A DNA stretch of 64,000 nt from NCBI RefSeq assembly GCF_004366735.1, contig NZ_SOQX01000003.1:62001-126000 (forward strand). Direction: 5' to 3'. Below are positions 1 to 9,880 of the stretch, one piece after another. Source of the DNA: Thiohalophilus thiocyanatoxydans (GTDB lineage Bacteria > Pseudomonadota > Gammaproteobacteria > UBA6429 > Thiohalophilaceae). The stretch's first letter is position 1. Each line of letters opens with the position of its first letter. Below the pieces are notes generated by a model that saw only the letters and a list, made by a program, of their open reading frames with translations, did no database searches and had not been told where the DNA came from. The translations under genes were made by a program, and so were the position numbers.

Positions 1-2
1 TC

Positions 3-179
3 AGTGACCGCCGCCAGGGTTTATGGGTCTATTACCGGCTGCACGCGGCACTGCCCGACTGGGCACAACAGGTGCTGGCAATGACCGCCGAGGGGGTAGC
101 GGGCGAGTCGCCCTATGCCGATGACCGCGCGGCCCTGGTCGCCATGCCCAACCGCCCGGAAGCCAGCTGCTGCGCCTGA
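3..179 (+). CDS. arsR: ArsR-family arsenic-responsive repressor, C-terminal end (partial)
   Basis: Only the last 58 residues lie in the window; the gene begins upstream. The visible part has the ArsR/SmtB wing strand (RRQGLWVYYRLH) followed by a C-terminal helix (LPDWAQQVLAM). The protein ends in EASCCA, a vicinal cysteine pair. In the Acidithiobacillus-type ArsR, As(III) is bound by cysteines near the C-terminus, so this pair is a likely part of the inducer site. The gene sits just upstream of arsC and acr3 on the same strand and probably represses that operon. Family assignment is fairly secure from the wing motif plus context, although the DNA-recognition helix is outside the window. Confidence 0.75.
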   Translation, partial: SDRRQGLWVYYRLHAALPDWAQQVLAMTAEGVAGESPYADDRAALVAMPNRPEASCCA

Positions 180-244
180 AGGCGATCCACCAGTGAACCC
201 CACCCGGGCGCCCCGCGCATAAGACGATCCAAGAGGCCACCGAA

Positions 245-667
245 ATGAATCTACTGTTCCTCTGTACAGGCAATGCGTGCCGTTCACAGATGGCCGAGGG
301 CTGGGCGAAGCAGCTGGCCCCCGGCGACTGGCGGATCGAATCCGCCGGCATCGAGGCGCATGGCAAAAACCCGCGCGCCATCGCCGTGATGGCCGAGGCG
401 GGTGTGGATATCTCGCAACAGGAATCGACCCGGCTGACGCCCGAGATGCTGGAACGCGCCGATTACCTGGTGACTGTCTGCGGCCACGCCGACGAACAGT
501 GTCCGGCGCTGCCGGCCGGCACACGCAAGGCCCACTGGCCGCTGGCGGATCCGGCCCGGGCGAGCGGCAGCGAAGAGGCAGTAATGAATGTGTTTCGTGA
601 AACCCGCGAGACTATCCGGCATCAGGTCCACGATCTGGTGCAGCGACTCCAGGAGCAAAATCAATGA
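245..667 (+). CDS. arsC: Arsenate reductase, thioredoxin-coupled (low-molecular-weight phosphatase fold)
   Basis: A 140-residue cytoplasmic enzyme that reduces arsenate to arsenite for export. The P-loop is CTGNACRS, giving nucleophile C7 and R13 in a CX5R arrangement. Residues C79 and C86 (VTVCGHADEQCP) match the redox relay of the Staphylococcus pI258-type ArsC, which forms a disulfide resolved by thioredoxin. DPA at the C-terminal side matches the phosphatase general-acid loop. Length is normal for the family. It follows the arsR remnant by about 65 bp, and its stop codon overlaps the start of the next gene, so it is part of a four-gene arsenic operon. Confidence 0.93.
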   Translation: MNLLFLCTGNACRSQMAEGWAKQLAPGDWRIESAGIEAHGKNPRAIAVMAEAGVDISQQESTRLTPEMLERADYLVTVCGHADEQCPALPAGTRKAHWPLADPARASGSEEAVMNVFRETRETIRHQVHDLVQRLQEQNQ

Positions 668-1611
668 TAAAGACAGGACTGGCAATCGGACTCATGGTGA
701 TCAGCGCCCTGGCCTCGGCCATGAGTCTGACGCCGCAACAGGTGGACGAAGGCGTCTACGCCCTGATCGGTCCGACCACGGGGCGCACGCCGGAGAATCT
801 GGCGCTCAACGCCAACTTCGGTTTCATCGTCACCGGCGAGGGTGTGGCGGTGATCGACAGCGGGGCGTCCAACCGCGGCGCTAAAGTCATCGAAAAGGCG
901 GTGCGTTCGGTGACCGAAGAGCCGATCCGCTGGGTGATCAATACCGGTTCGCAGGATCATCGCTGGCTGGGTAACGGCTATTTTGCCGACCGCGGGGCGA
1001 CGATCATTGCCCTGCAACGCACGGTCGATACCCAGCGCAATCTCGCGGAACAGCATCAGGCGATGCTGGAGCGTGTTCTTGATAGCCCGATGGCCGATAC
1101 CCGGCCGGAATACGCGGCTGAACCGCTGACCGGTAACAGCGCCGAATTCGAGCTGGGCGGGACGGCCATTGAACTGCACTGGTTTGGCGATGCGCATTTT
1201 CCCGGTGATGTCACGGTCTGGTTGCCCGGGCAGCAGATCCTGTTCAGCGGGGATCTGATCTATGTCGATCGGATGCTGAGTATCCGCCCGGAAAGCCGGG
1301 TCGCCAGCTGGCATCAGGCCTTTAATACGGCAATGGCCAGGTTTGCGCCCAAAGCGATCGTGCCGGGACACGGCAATGTCTGTGATGTCGCCAGGGCGAA
1401 ACGCGATACCGGGGAGTATCTCGCCTGGCTGGTGGATAACATCCGGCCGGCAGCGGAGAACTGGGAAGGCCTCGACGCCACGCTGGCACAGTACGGTGAG
1501 GTGTCGCGCTGGCAGTATTTGAAAAACTACGATCAGTTACACCGCGGCAACGTACACCGCAGTTACGTCCAGTTTGAAAACAACCAGACCGGGGAACTGC
1601 CGGACCCATGA
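664..1611 (+). CDS. MBL-fold (metallo-beta-lactamase) protein of the ars operon, secreted, with altered zinc motif
   Basis: A 315-residue protein with an N-terminal signal peptide (about residues 1-19, ending ALASA). The metallo-beta-lactamase fold is indicated by IDSG, the strand-loop NTGSQDHRWLGN, GDAHFPGD, FSGDLIYVD and PGHGN. The usual zinc motif HxHxDH reads GSQDH here, so the first two histidines are replaced while D-H and the later His/Asp positions remain. It may therefore bind one metal ion or none. It starts inside the arsC stop (ATGATAA) after an AGGAG site and its stop overlaps the acr3 start, so it is co-transcribed with arsenic genes. Its substrate is unknown; a periplasmic role is inferred only from the signal peptide. 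Confidence 0.8.
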   Translation: MIKTGLAIGLMVISALASAMSLTPQQVDEGVYALIGPTTGRTPENLALNANFGFIVTGEGVAVIDSGASNRGAKVIEKAVRSVTEEPIRWVINTGSQDHRWLGNGYFADRGATIIALQRTVDTQRNLAEQHQAMLERVLDSPMADTRPEYAAEPLTGNSAEFELGGTAIELHWFGDAHFPGDVTVWLPGQQILFSGDLIYVDRMLSIRPESRVASWHQAFNTAMARFAPKAIVPGHGNVCDVARAKRDTGEYLAWLVDNIRPAAENWEGLDATLAQYGEVSRWQYLKNYDQLHRGNVHRSYVQFENNQTGELPDP

Positions 1612-2741
1612 GCGCACAGTGCGAAACCACCGCGAGAAAGTCCTCCGGTGCCGAAATGGGTTTTTTCGAACGCTATCTGACCGCCTGGGTCTTTTTGTGC
1701 ATTCTCGTCGGCATTGGTCTGGGGCACTTTTTTACCGGCACGTTTCAGGCTATCGGTGCGCTGGAGATCGCCCGGGTCAACCTGCCGGTGGCGGTGCTGG
1801 TGTGGCTGATGATCATTCCCATGTTGCTCAAGGTCGATCTGCGTGCGCTAAAGGGAGTGACACAACATTGGCGTGGCGTGGGGGTGACGCTGTTCGTCAA
1901 CTGGGCGGTTAAACCGTTTTCCATGGCGCTGCTGGCCTGGTTGTTCATCGGCGTACTATTCCGTGACTGGCTGCCGCCGGATCAGATCGACTCCTACATT
2001 GCCGGACTCATTATTCTGGCAGCGGCACCTTGCACTGCCATGGTGTTTATCTGGAGTCACCTCACGGAGGGTGAGCCCCATTTCACCTTGTCACAGGTGG
2101 CGCTGAACGATGTCATTATGATTTTTGCGTTTGCGCCAATCGTCGGTCTGTTGCTGGGCCTCTCCGCCATTACGGTGCCCTGGGAGACCTTGCTGCTGTC
2201 GGTGCTGGTTTATATCGTGGTGCCGCTGGTGATCGCCAATCTGTGGCGTCACTGGCTGCTTAATCATGAACACGGTTATCTGCGTCTGCAACGGGCACTC
2301 AAGTTGATGCATCCGGTGTCATTAATCGCGTTGCTGGTCACCCTGGTGCTGTTGTTCGGTTTTCAGGGCGAGCAGATTATCCGGCAACCGCTGATCATCG
2401 CGCTGCTGGCGGTGCCGATCCTGATCCAGGTGTTCTTTAATTCGGGACTTGCCTATCTGCTCAACCGGGCGGTGCGCTCGCCCCATTGTGTGGCCGGGCC
2501 CTCGGCGCTCATCGGCGCCAGTAACTTCTTTGAGCTGGCCGTGGCCACCGCCATTGCCCTGTTCGGCTTTCAGTCGGGTGCGGCGCTGGCCACCGTGGTG
2601 GGGGTGCTCATTGAAGTACCGGTCATGCTGATTGCCGTGGGCGTGGTCAATCGCAGCCGCCGCTGGTATGAAGCCCGTGACGGGGTGGTCGCGCACGACC
2701 AGTGCTGTCCGACGGTACCGAATACGCACTCAGGACTGTGA
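1608..2741 (+). CDS. acr3: Arsenite efflux permease, ACR3 family
   Basis: A 377-residue integral membrane protein with about ten hydrophobic segments that exports As(III) driven by the membrane potential. The family signature APCTAMVFIWSHL contains the conserved membrane cysteine required by ACR3 proteins, and the later segment IGASNFFELAVATAI is typical of the BASS/ACR3 fold. The start ATG overlaps the preceding stop (ATGA). The first 16 residues are polar and probably cytoplasmic. The C-terminal tail carries a DQCCP cysteine pair that is not part of the transport core and might bind arsenite; that is speculation. It completes the regulator-reductase-MBL-pump operon. Confidence 0.93.
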   Translation: MSAQCETTARKSSGAEMGFFERYLTAWVFLCILVGIGLGHFFTGTFQAIGALEIARVNLPVAVLVWLMIIPMLLKVDLRALKGVTQHWRGVGVTLFVNWAVKPFSMALLAWLFIGVLFRDWLPPDQIDSYIAGLIILAAAPCTAMVFIWSHLTEGEPHFTLSQVALNDVIMIFAFAPIVGLLLGLSAITVPWETLLLSVLVYIVVPLVIANLWRHWLLNHEHGYLRLQRALKLMHPVSLIALLVTLVLLFGFQGEQIIRQPLIIALLAVPILIQVFFNSGLAYLLNRAVRSPHCVAGPSALIGASNFFELAVATAIALFGFQSGAALATVVGVLIEVPVMLIAVGVVNRSRRWYEARDGVVAHDQCCPTVPNTHSGL

Positions 2742-2804
2742 ATTATCGGGTTGTGTTTTCCGGTGTCTGGCGCCGGTGCGCTGCGCCACGGGGGGTGATG
2801 GGGC

Positions 2805-2987
2805 TCAGTCGCCAAGCTGTGCACGTCGATAAGCCGACCGATCGTGGAGATACCCGGCTCCACAGGTTGCCCGGTCGGCGGCATCGACCCCGATCAGGGC
2901 CGGGTTCCCCGCCCCACCAGCATGGGCTTCGCTGTAGATTGCAGTCACCGAAAACAGAAGCGTGATGATCAAGACCAGTCGTCCCAT
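2805..2987 (-). CDS. Small secreted hypothetical protein
   Basis: A possible 60-residue protein on the strand opposite acr3. It has a convincing signal peptide (MGRLVLIITLLFSVTAIYSE, cleavage after AHA) and a glycine-rich mature part with a single cysteine (ATCGAG). The start is ATG at 2987; the upstream purine run AGATAGAG is only a weak ribosome-binding site. I recognise no family. Support is limited to the signal peptide and an open frame in otherwise empty sequence. Confidence 0.38.
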   Translation of the reverse strand: MGRLVLIITLLFSVTAIYSEAHAGGAGNPALIGVDAADRATCGAGYLHDRSAYRRAQLGD

Positions 2988-3183
2988 TTTCTCTATCTCA
3001 GGTTATGGTTATTAAGTCACCCTGTATAGCACGACTTTTCCTGCGGGTTAAGGGGAAACTGCGCGATTTGTGATGCGGCTGGCAAATTGGTGCGCTTCGG
3101 GGCGTCGTTTTGCGACTTATCCGCGACTATTGGCGCATAACCACTTTCAGGCAATATCGGATCAAAATAGAAGATTCTCTCGG

Positions 3184-3426
3184 TCAATCGATGCCGTTTT
3201 CGGGATCTTTCAGGCTGACCAGTCCCTTGATACGGGCGCGGGCGATGACATGCAGGACAATGGCGCAGCCGCCGAAAAAAATGACCGAGGCGATGAGCGA
3301 GGCCTGAATCGGGTCGCTGGTTTGAACGGGTTCGTACAGGACGGCGGCCACGAGGCAACCGACCGCGGCCAGATAGCTGGCGATGGCAAACAGCAAGGCG
3401 AATTTTTGACCAATATTTTGTTGCAT
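3184..3426 (-). CDS. Small two-helix membrane protein, hypothetical
   Basis: An 80-residue protein with two hydrophobic helices, about residues 9-29 (ALLFAIASYLAAVGCLVAAV) and 42-62 (ASLIASVIFFGGCAIVLHVI), then a basic cytoplasmic-type tail (ARARIKG) following the positive-inside pattern. It lies divergently upstream of argG. There is no clear ribosome-binding site before the ATG at 3426. The clean membrane topology makes a real inner-membrane protein likely; its role is not known to me. Confidence 0.55.
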   Translation of the reverse strand: MQQNIGQKFALLFAIASYLAAVGCLVAAVLYEPVQTSDPIQASLIASVIFFGGCAIVLHVIARARIKGLVSLKDPENGID

Positions 3427-3624
3427 GGGAAGCGGATCCGGTAAAGTTGTCGATGGCTGGACGATACTGCAGGTGATCGCTCCCCGGCCGATTGAGCCCG
3501 GCGCGCCCCGTTCAGACGGGCCGTACGGCGGACATTGCCCAATATAGCATGCGACAGGCCCGCCGCCCGGTTTTTCTGGCGCAAAAGAGGCCGTGATCAG
3601 CGCCGCGACCCGGCCACTTTCCGT

Positions 3625-3630
3625 TATAAT
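3625..3630 (+). promoter_or_regulatory. Probable -10 element upstream of argG
   Basis: A perfect TATAAT about 50 bp before the argG start codon, in an intergenic strip. No good -35 hexamer is visible 16-18 bp upstream, so this is a candidate only. Confidence 0.35.
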
Positions 3631-3680
3631 GCGCGGCGATTTTCACCGAATGTGGCGCATTTGCGACGGAGCCGATTTTC

Positions 3681-4895
<1,215 letters not shown>

Positions 4896-4917
4896 GGCTG
4901 CGGGTCCAGGCGAATCG

Positions 4918-4942
4918 CCTCCGGGCATCCTGTCCGGAGGCG
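4918..4942 (+). terminator. Hairpin after argG
   Basis: GCCTCCGG and CCGGAGGC form an 8-bp stem around a 9-nt loop, starting about 20 bp after the argG stop. There is no T-run, so it is either a weak terminator or an RNA 3'-end stabiliser. Confidence 0.4.
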
Positions 4943-5129
4943 TAAATCCTTATAAAATCAAAGTATTGGAATAATCTGGCTCACATCCCGTCTTATGAGT
5001 TGGAGTGCGGTGATGTGCCCGGATTGAGTAAAGTTCCGGCGTCGCAGGCCGACAAATGCTTGTAGCCGCGGAATCCGGGAGGATTTCTTCATCTAATGCC
5101 AGGGAACGGGAGCAGACAGATGTTTATTT

Positions 5130-7496
5130 ATGCCATTGGTCCCCGAGGCTCCGATTATCGATACCCTATCCCACGGCTGGAAAACCGCACTCGACTTTCT
5201 GGATGAGCCCATCTGTCTGCTGGATCTGGAGGATAGGGTGGTCCAGGCGAACAAAACCTTCTTCGCACGTCTGGGACATCGGCCTGACGAAGTCATTGGC
5301 AAGCCGATCAGCCTGTTCTTCCATCCGGAGGGCGAGGAAGTTCCCTGCCCGGTCTGTCGGGCGCGCTATGAGCGGCGCGATGCGGTCGTAACCCTGGAAG
5401 CGGATGATCCGCGCAACCATGCCGAACGTTCCATCCAGGTGCGTATCGGGGTGGTGCGCGATGCCGAAGGTAAGCCGACCGGCATTGTGCAGCATATTCA
5501 GGATCTGACCCTGATCCGCGAGGCGGAGAGTAAATATCTTGATACCCAGCGGCGTTTTCGCAACCTGTTCGAAGCCTCGCCGGATCCGCAAATCATCGTT
5601 AACAGCGAGGGCATCATCGAACAGGCCAATGCCCAGTGTTTCGGTGTGCTCGGCTACAAAAATACGGAGTTGATCGGCGAGTCAGTGGAGGTATTGTTGC
5701 CGGAGCAGCTTCGCCAGCGCCATGTGAACTTTCGTCAGATGTTCAACAGCGCACCGCGGGCCCGGCCCATGGGGCATAGTGAACTGAGTTGTCTGCGCAA
5801 GGACGGCCGTGTGATTCCCGTGGAAGTCAGCCTGACCCCGATCACCATCGAGCAGGCCGTCTCCGTGTGCGCCGTAATTCGTGACATCAGCGAGCACAAG
5901 GAAGCGGAGCGGGAATTACTGCGGCTGGCCAGTTTTCCCGAACTCAGCCCGATGCCGATTATCGAGATTACCCGGCAAGGCGAGATCACCTACACCAACC
6001 CGGCAGCAAAGGTTACTTTTGGCGAACTTGAAATGCAGGGGACCGCACATCCGGCACTGTCTGACTTGCAGGCCATGGTCGACAGGGTGGTAAACAGTGA
6101 TCGACCGGTGTTACGCAGTATCGAGGTGGACGGTATGGTCTATGAACAGCAGTTTTCCTACGTCAGGGAAAATGATGTTGTACAGATCTATTCCTGGGAT
6201 ATTACCGATATCCGGGATATGGCCGACGAGATGGAATATTTCGCGACTCATGACGGGTTGACCGGTCTGGTCAATCGCGGCGAATTTGATCGCAAAATCA
6301 ACCAGCTGCTCGAACAGAGTGTGCGCGAAAATCAGACGCACGGCTTGTGTTATATCGATCTTGATCAGTTCAAGATAGTGAACGACAAATGTGGTCACAG
6401 TGCCGGCGATGAACTCTTGCGCCAACTGGGCCGGTTGTTACAGGAAAAGATACGGGATACCGATACGCTGGCCCGCCTGGGCGGCGATGAATTCGGTTTA
6501 CTGTTGCCGGGCTGCGGGGTCGAGAAAGCCAGAGAGATCGCTGAAGCAGTTCGCAAAGTCATCGCCGAATACCGCTTTTCCTGGGAGAGTCACACCTTTA
6601 CTGTCGGCGCCAGTATCGGCCTGGTGCCGATTAATCGACACAGTGGCGGCGTCAAGGATGTTATGCAGGCTGCTGATACGGCCTGCTATGTTGCCAAGGA
6701 TACCGGACGGGATCGGGTTCATGTGTACCATCAGGATGACTATGAGCTGGACCGCCATATCAAGAATATCGAATGGGCGCATCGCCTGCAGCAGGCATTG
6801 AGTCAAGGTCGGTTTTGTCTGCGCAAACAACTGATACGACCGATCCGGGCGGGAAAGCGCGACCGCTACGAGCTGTTGGTCAGTATGAGAGGAGAAGACG
6901 GCAAGCTTTACGCCCCGGGCGCATTTATACCGGCTGCGGAACGTTTCAATCTTATAAAAAGCATTGATAAATGGGTCATCAACGAGGCATTCAGTCTGAT
7001 TCAGTCCGGTCATATCGACAGCAATGAGATATCGATCAACCTTTCCGGTGAGGCGCTGGGTGATACAGATATGGTTGCTTATGTGATCAACAAGCTGGAA
7101 GAATATCAAATTGATCCGAAGGGGCTGATTTTTGAAATCACTGAAACGGCAATGATCACTAATCTGGCCAATGCGCAGAAGTTTATGTCAATAATGACAG
7201 ATGTCGGTTGCCATTTTGCACTGGACGACTTCGGTAGTGGGGTAAGTTCGTTTGCCTATCTGCAGAATCTGCATGTAGATTATCTGAAAATCGACGGCAG
7301 CCTGGTGCGTAACAGCGTCACCAACAAGATCAACGAATCAATGGTCAAGGCGATTGTCGACATTGGCCATGCCATGGGGATCGCGACGGTGGCGGAGTTC
7401 GTGGAGGATGAAATGATCTATGAGAAAATGCTGGAGTTGGGTATTGATTATGTACAGGGATACCATATTGGTTATCCCGAGGTGGTTGAGAAGTAG
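5130..7496 (+). CDS. PAS-PAS-PAS-GGDEF-EAL cyclic-di-GMP signalling protein
   Basis: A 788-residue soluble protein with no signal peptide. PAS-like domains occupy roughly residues 19-125, 141-256 and 265-362, followed by a GGDEF domain (370-530) and an EAL domain (540-788). The diguanylate cyclase motif GGDEF (451-455) is intact, and an inhibitory-site RxxD (RDTD, 442-445) sits five residues before it. The EAL motif reads ELL (581-583), but the other catalytic positions are kept: INLS, EITE, ALDDFGSG, the lysine of YLKIDG and the E of VAE. It could therefore both make and degrade c-di-GMP. The first PAS holds a CPVC pair (C73, C76), a possible metal or redox site. The start ATG was chosen after a GGGAACGGGAG purine tract. 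Confidence 0.93.
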   Translation: MPLVPEAPIIDTLSHGWKTALDFLDEPICLLDLEDRVVQANKTFFARLGHRPDEVIGKPISLFFHPEGEEVPCPVCRARYERRDAVVTLEADDPRNHAERSIQVRIGVVRDAEGKPTGIVQHIQDLTLIREAESKYLDTQRRFRNLFEASPDPQIIVNSEGIIEQANAQCFGVLGYKNTELIGESVEVLLPEQLRQRHVNFRQMFNSAPRARPMGHSELSCLRKDGRVIPVEVSLTPITIEQAVSVCAVIRDISEHKEAERELLRLASFPELSPMPIIEITRQGEITYTNPAAKVTFGELEMQGTAHPALSDLQAMVDRVVNSDRPVLRSIEVDGMVYEQQFSYVRENDVVQIYSWDITDIRDMADEMEYFATHDGLTGLVNRGEFDRKINQLLEQSVRENQTHGLCYIDLDQFKIVNDKCGHSAGDELLRQLGRLLQEKIRDTDTLARLGGDEFGLLLPGCGVEKAREIAEAVRKVIAEYRFSWESHTFTVGASIGLVPINRHSGGVKDVMQAADTACYVAKDTGRDRVHVYHQDDYELDRHIKNIEWAHRLQQALSQGRFCLRKQLIRPIRAGKRDRYELLVSMRGEDGKLYAPGAFIPAAERFNLIKSIDKWVINEAFSLIQSGHIDSNEISINLSGEALGDTDMVAYVINKLEEYQIDPKGLIFEITETAMITNLANAQKFMSIMTDVGCHFALDDFGSGVSSFAYLQNLHVDYLKIDGSLVRNSVTNKINESMVKAIVDIGHAMGIATVAEFVEDEMIYEKMLELGIDYVQGYHIGYPEVVEK

Positions 7497-7518
7497 CTTC
7501 TGAGATTGTAAGTTGGCT

Positions 7519-8283
7519 CTATTGTTGTGCCAGAAGAATTTTCTCCACCCGCTTCAGCTCTTCCTCGGTGTTGACCCCGGGCCCGGGGACCTGCGCGGCC
7601 CTGACGACCTTGATCTTCCGGCCATGATACAACACCCGTAACTGCTCCAGTGACTCGATGCGCTCCAGGGCGCAACTGCCCCACTCGATATACTGTTTGA
7701 TGAAGCCTGCGCGATAGGCGTACAGACCAATATGCCGCTGGAAGTCACTGAAATCATCCAGCGTCGGTGCCGGTGACTGAAACGCTTCGCGATCCCAGGG
7801 GATCGGTGCCCGACTGAAATAGAGTGCGTTATCCTGGTGGTCGCACACCAGCTTGATTACATTCCAGTCAAACAGCTCTTCAACACTCTCGGCCGGTGTG
7901 CTGAGGGTGGCCATCTCCGCCTCGCTGTCCCGTGCCAGGGCATGGCCGACCTGGTTGAGACAGGCCCCCGGCATCAGCGGCTCATCGCCCTGCATGTTGA
8001 CGATGATCGTCCCGTCCGGGAGAGCAAATTTTTCGATCACTTCATGAACGCGTTCGGTACCGGAATTGTGCTGCTCCGAGGTCATACAACATTCCACCGC
8101 AAAGTCGGTGCATGCTTCCATGATGCGCGGATCATCGGTGGCGACAATGATGCGTTCGGCATCACTTTGCAGGGCGTTGTCGATGACATGGGCGATCATC
8201 GGTTTACCGGCGATCTCGCGCAGGGGTTTGCCCGGCAGGCGGCCGGAAGCGTAGCGGGCGGGTATGACAATATGAAAGCTCAT
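7519..8283 (-). CDS. kdsB: CMP-KDO synthetase (3-deoxy-manno-octulosonate cytidylyltransferase) family
   Basis: A 254-residue cytidylyltransferase that activates a 3-deoxy-ulosonic acid as its CMP sugar. Signatures are the N-terminal loop IPARYASGRLPGKPL, QGDEPLM (metal and nucleotide), FSRAPIPWDR, QRHIGLYAYR and PGVNTEEELKRVE. All fit KdsB and the length is normal. Its start overlaps the stop of the glycosyltransferase gene by 4 bp, making it the last gene of a tight five-gene operon. In that operon the expected KDO genes upstream are replaced by unusual relatives, so the natural substrate may be KDO or a KDO-like heptulosonate. Confidence 0.92.
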   Translation of the reverse strand: MSFHIVIPARYASGRLPGKPLREIAGKPMIAHVIDNALQSDAERIIVATDDPRIMEACTDFAVECCMTSEQHNSGTERVHEVIEKFALPDGTIIVNMQGDEPLMPGACLNQVGHALARDSEAEMATLSTPAESVEELFDWNVIKLVCDHQDNALYFSRAPIPWDREAFQSPAPTLDDFSDFQRHIGLYAYRAGFIKQYIEWGSCALERIESLEQLRVLYHGRKIKVVRAAQVPGPGVNTEEELKRVEKILLAQQ

Positions 8284-9389
8284 GCGTTGTGATCTTTATC
8301 TGAAACAGTGCTCTGGTGTGAATGAAGCAGGCGGTCCAGTGTCGATTCTACTTCTTCGACCGTGATTCGGTCCATGGTGCCGGGATCGCGCACCCGGATG
8401 CCCCAGGGTAATGCCGACACTGGTTTGTGGAATTTCTCCTGCACGGCGTCGGGATAGTGGTTGATGGTCCATTGCCGGCTCAAATAGGGGCCGGTCCGGT
8501 CGGGGTTGGCGCAGGCATACAGACCAATCACCGGGGTGTCGACAGTCGTGGCCAGGTGGGCCGGACCCGAATCGGGTGAAACGAGGACAACAGCCTTTTC
8601 CAGAATCGCCAGCAACTGTTTTAACGAGGTTTTGCCGATCAGGTTGGTGATATTGGCGTTGGGGGCCTTCTCTTCGATGGCCGAGGCCAGCTGCTGCTCG
8701 GTGGCACTGTTGCCGCCGGTGAGATAGACCCGCAAACCGTGTTCTGTCGCGGCATACTCGGCCAGTTGCGCATAGCCTGCAACATGCCAGTTGCGATAGG
8801 CGCTGCTGGCGCCGGGACTGATGACCAGATAGGGTCGTGCGGGATCGGCCAGCTGTTCGGCTGTTTGTCGATCCGCTGCCGGGATCGGGATATCCCAGCG
8901 CAGCAGCTTTTCCTCGATCCCCAGGGCCTGGCTGAAACCGAACAGCCCGTCCATGACATGCTGATGCGGTCTGGCCTCGATCCGGTGATTGGTAAAAAGC
9001 CATTGCAGATCCCGGGCCCGGGCGCGATCGAATCCCAGCCTGATCGGAGCGTTGACCAGGCGGCTCAACAGACTGGCACGCAGGGCAACCTGCATGTGCA
9101 GCAGCGCATCGAAGCGGCGGCCGTGAAGCTGGCGGTGCACATCGCGGTAGGCGGCGAAGCCGCGAGACTTGTCAAAAACGATAAATTCAATATCGGGGAT
9201 ACCCTGCAGCAGGGCGTATTCGGTCTTGCCGATGATCCAGGTCAGTCGGGTTTGCGGCCAGGCCTGCTGAAGGGTGCGCACCACCGGCAGGGTGTGGCAG
9301 ATATCGCCGATGGCGGAGAGGCGTAAAATACACAGACTGGCCGGAGGCGTGGTAAAGGGCAGGGACATACGGGTATTTTTATCGTTCAA
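8280..9389 (-). CDS. Glycosyltransferase family 9 (heptosyltransferase-like)
   Basis: A GT-B enzyme of about 365 residues resembling LPS core heptosyltransferases. The N-terminal motif LRLSAIGDICHTLPVVR and the C-terminal donor-site motif SPDSGPAHLATTVDTPVIGLY are hallmarks of GT9, and ISPGASSAYRNWHVAGY matches the central loop. Two starts are possible: TTG at 9389, overlapping the kdsC stop (TTGA), or ATG at 9368 (MSLPF). Neither has a clear ribosome-binding site. It lies between kdsC and kdsB, so it probably adds a sugar to lipid A or core in the same pathway. Donor and acceptor cannot be read from the sequence. Confidence 0.88.
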   Translation of the reverse strand: MNDKNTRMSLPFTTPPASLCILRLSAIGDICHTLPVVRTLQQAWPQTRLTWIIGKTEYALLQGIPDIEFIVFDKSRGFAAYRDVHRQLHGRRFDALLHMQVALRASLLSRLVNAPIRLGFDRARARDLQWLFTNHRIEARPHQHVMDGLFGFSQALGIEEKLLRWDIPIPAADRQTAEQLADPARPYLVISPGASSAYRNWHVAGYAQLAEYAATEHGLRVYLTGGNSATEQQLASAIEEKAPNANITNLIGKTSLKQLLAILEKAVVLVSPDSGPAHLATTVDTPVIGLYACANPDRTGPYLSRQWTINHYPDAVQEKFHKPVSALPWGIRVRDPGTMDRITVEEVESTLDRLLHSHQSTVSDKDHNA

Positions 9390-9880
9390 AAATGATAGCC
9401 CAGATGCTCGTCGATAAACTCACGAATACAACCGTAGCCACCGTTTTTCTCCAGTACGACATCGACAATCGGCTTTATCGAGCCGACGGCGTCGGCAGGA
9501 CAGGCGCTGAACCCCACCGCATGGATAATCTCGCGGTCGTTGATGTCATCGCCGATATAGGCAACCTGTTCGAGATCGATAGCCAGTTCCGCGCAGAATT
9601 GTTTGAGGATCGCCAGCTTCGGTTCGGTCCCGACATAGTATTTTTCAATGCCCAGCGTCTTGCAGCGCTCGGCGATCAGGGTGCTTTTAAAGCCGGAGCT
9701 CAATACTGCGACCTGAACGCCCTCGCGTTGCAGATGAATAATGCCGCGTCCGTCCTTGGTATCGAAGCGTTTGATCTCCTCGCCACTCTCGGTGTAATAC
9801 ATACCGCCGTCGGTCATCACCCCGTCGATATCCAGGGCCAGCAGCTTGATGTCCGAACGAATCGCCACAGATTCAGACAA
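9386..9880 (-). CDS. kdsC: KDO-8-phosphate phosphatase-like HAD enzyme
   Basis: A small HAD phosphatase of about 160 residues of the C0 (capless, tetrameric) KdsC type. Motif I is DIDGVMTDG, motif II VLSSG, with a lysine in GTEPKLAILK, and motif III/IV GDDIND; the C-terminal GGYGCIREFID segment is typical of KdsC. It dephosphorylates a 3-deoxy-ulosonic acid phosphate before CMP activation. The start is TTG at 9880 overlapping the end of the preceding gene, or GTG at 9868. It is not next to kdsD/lptC as in the canonical arrangement, but follows a DAHP-synthase-like gene. Confidence 0.9.
   Translation of the reverse strand: MSESVAIRSDIKLLALDIDGVMTDGGMYYTESGEEIKRFDTKDGRGIIHLQREGVQVAVLSSGFKSTLIAERCKTLGIEKYYVGTEPKLAILKQFCAELAIDLEQVAYIGDDINDREIIHAVGFSACPADAVGSIKPIVDVVLEKNGGYGCIREFIDEHLGYHF

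Noticed and set aside
2702-2965. An 87-codon plus-strand frame after acr3
   Set aside because: Arg-rich, no ribosome site, and it overlaps the better-supported secreted small protein on the other strand.
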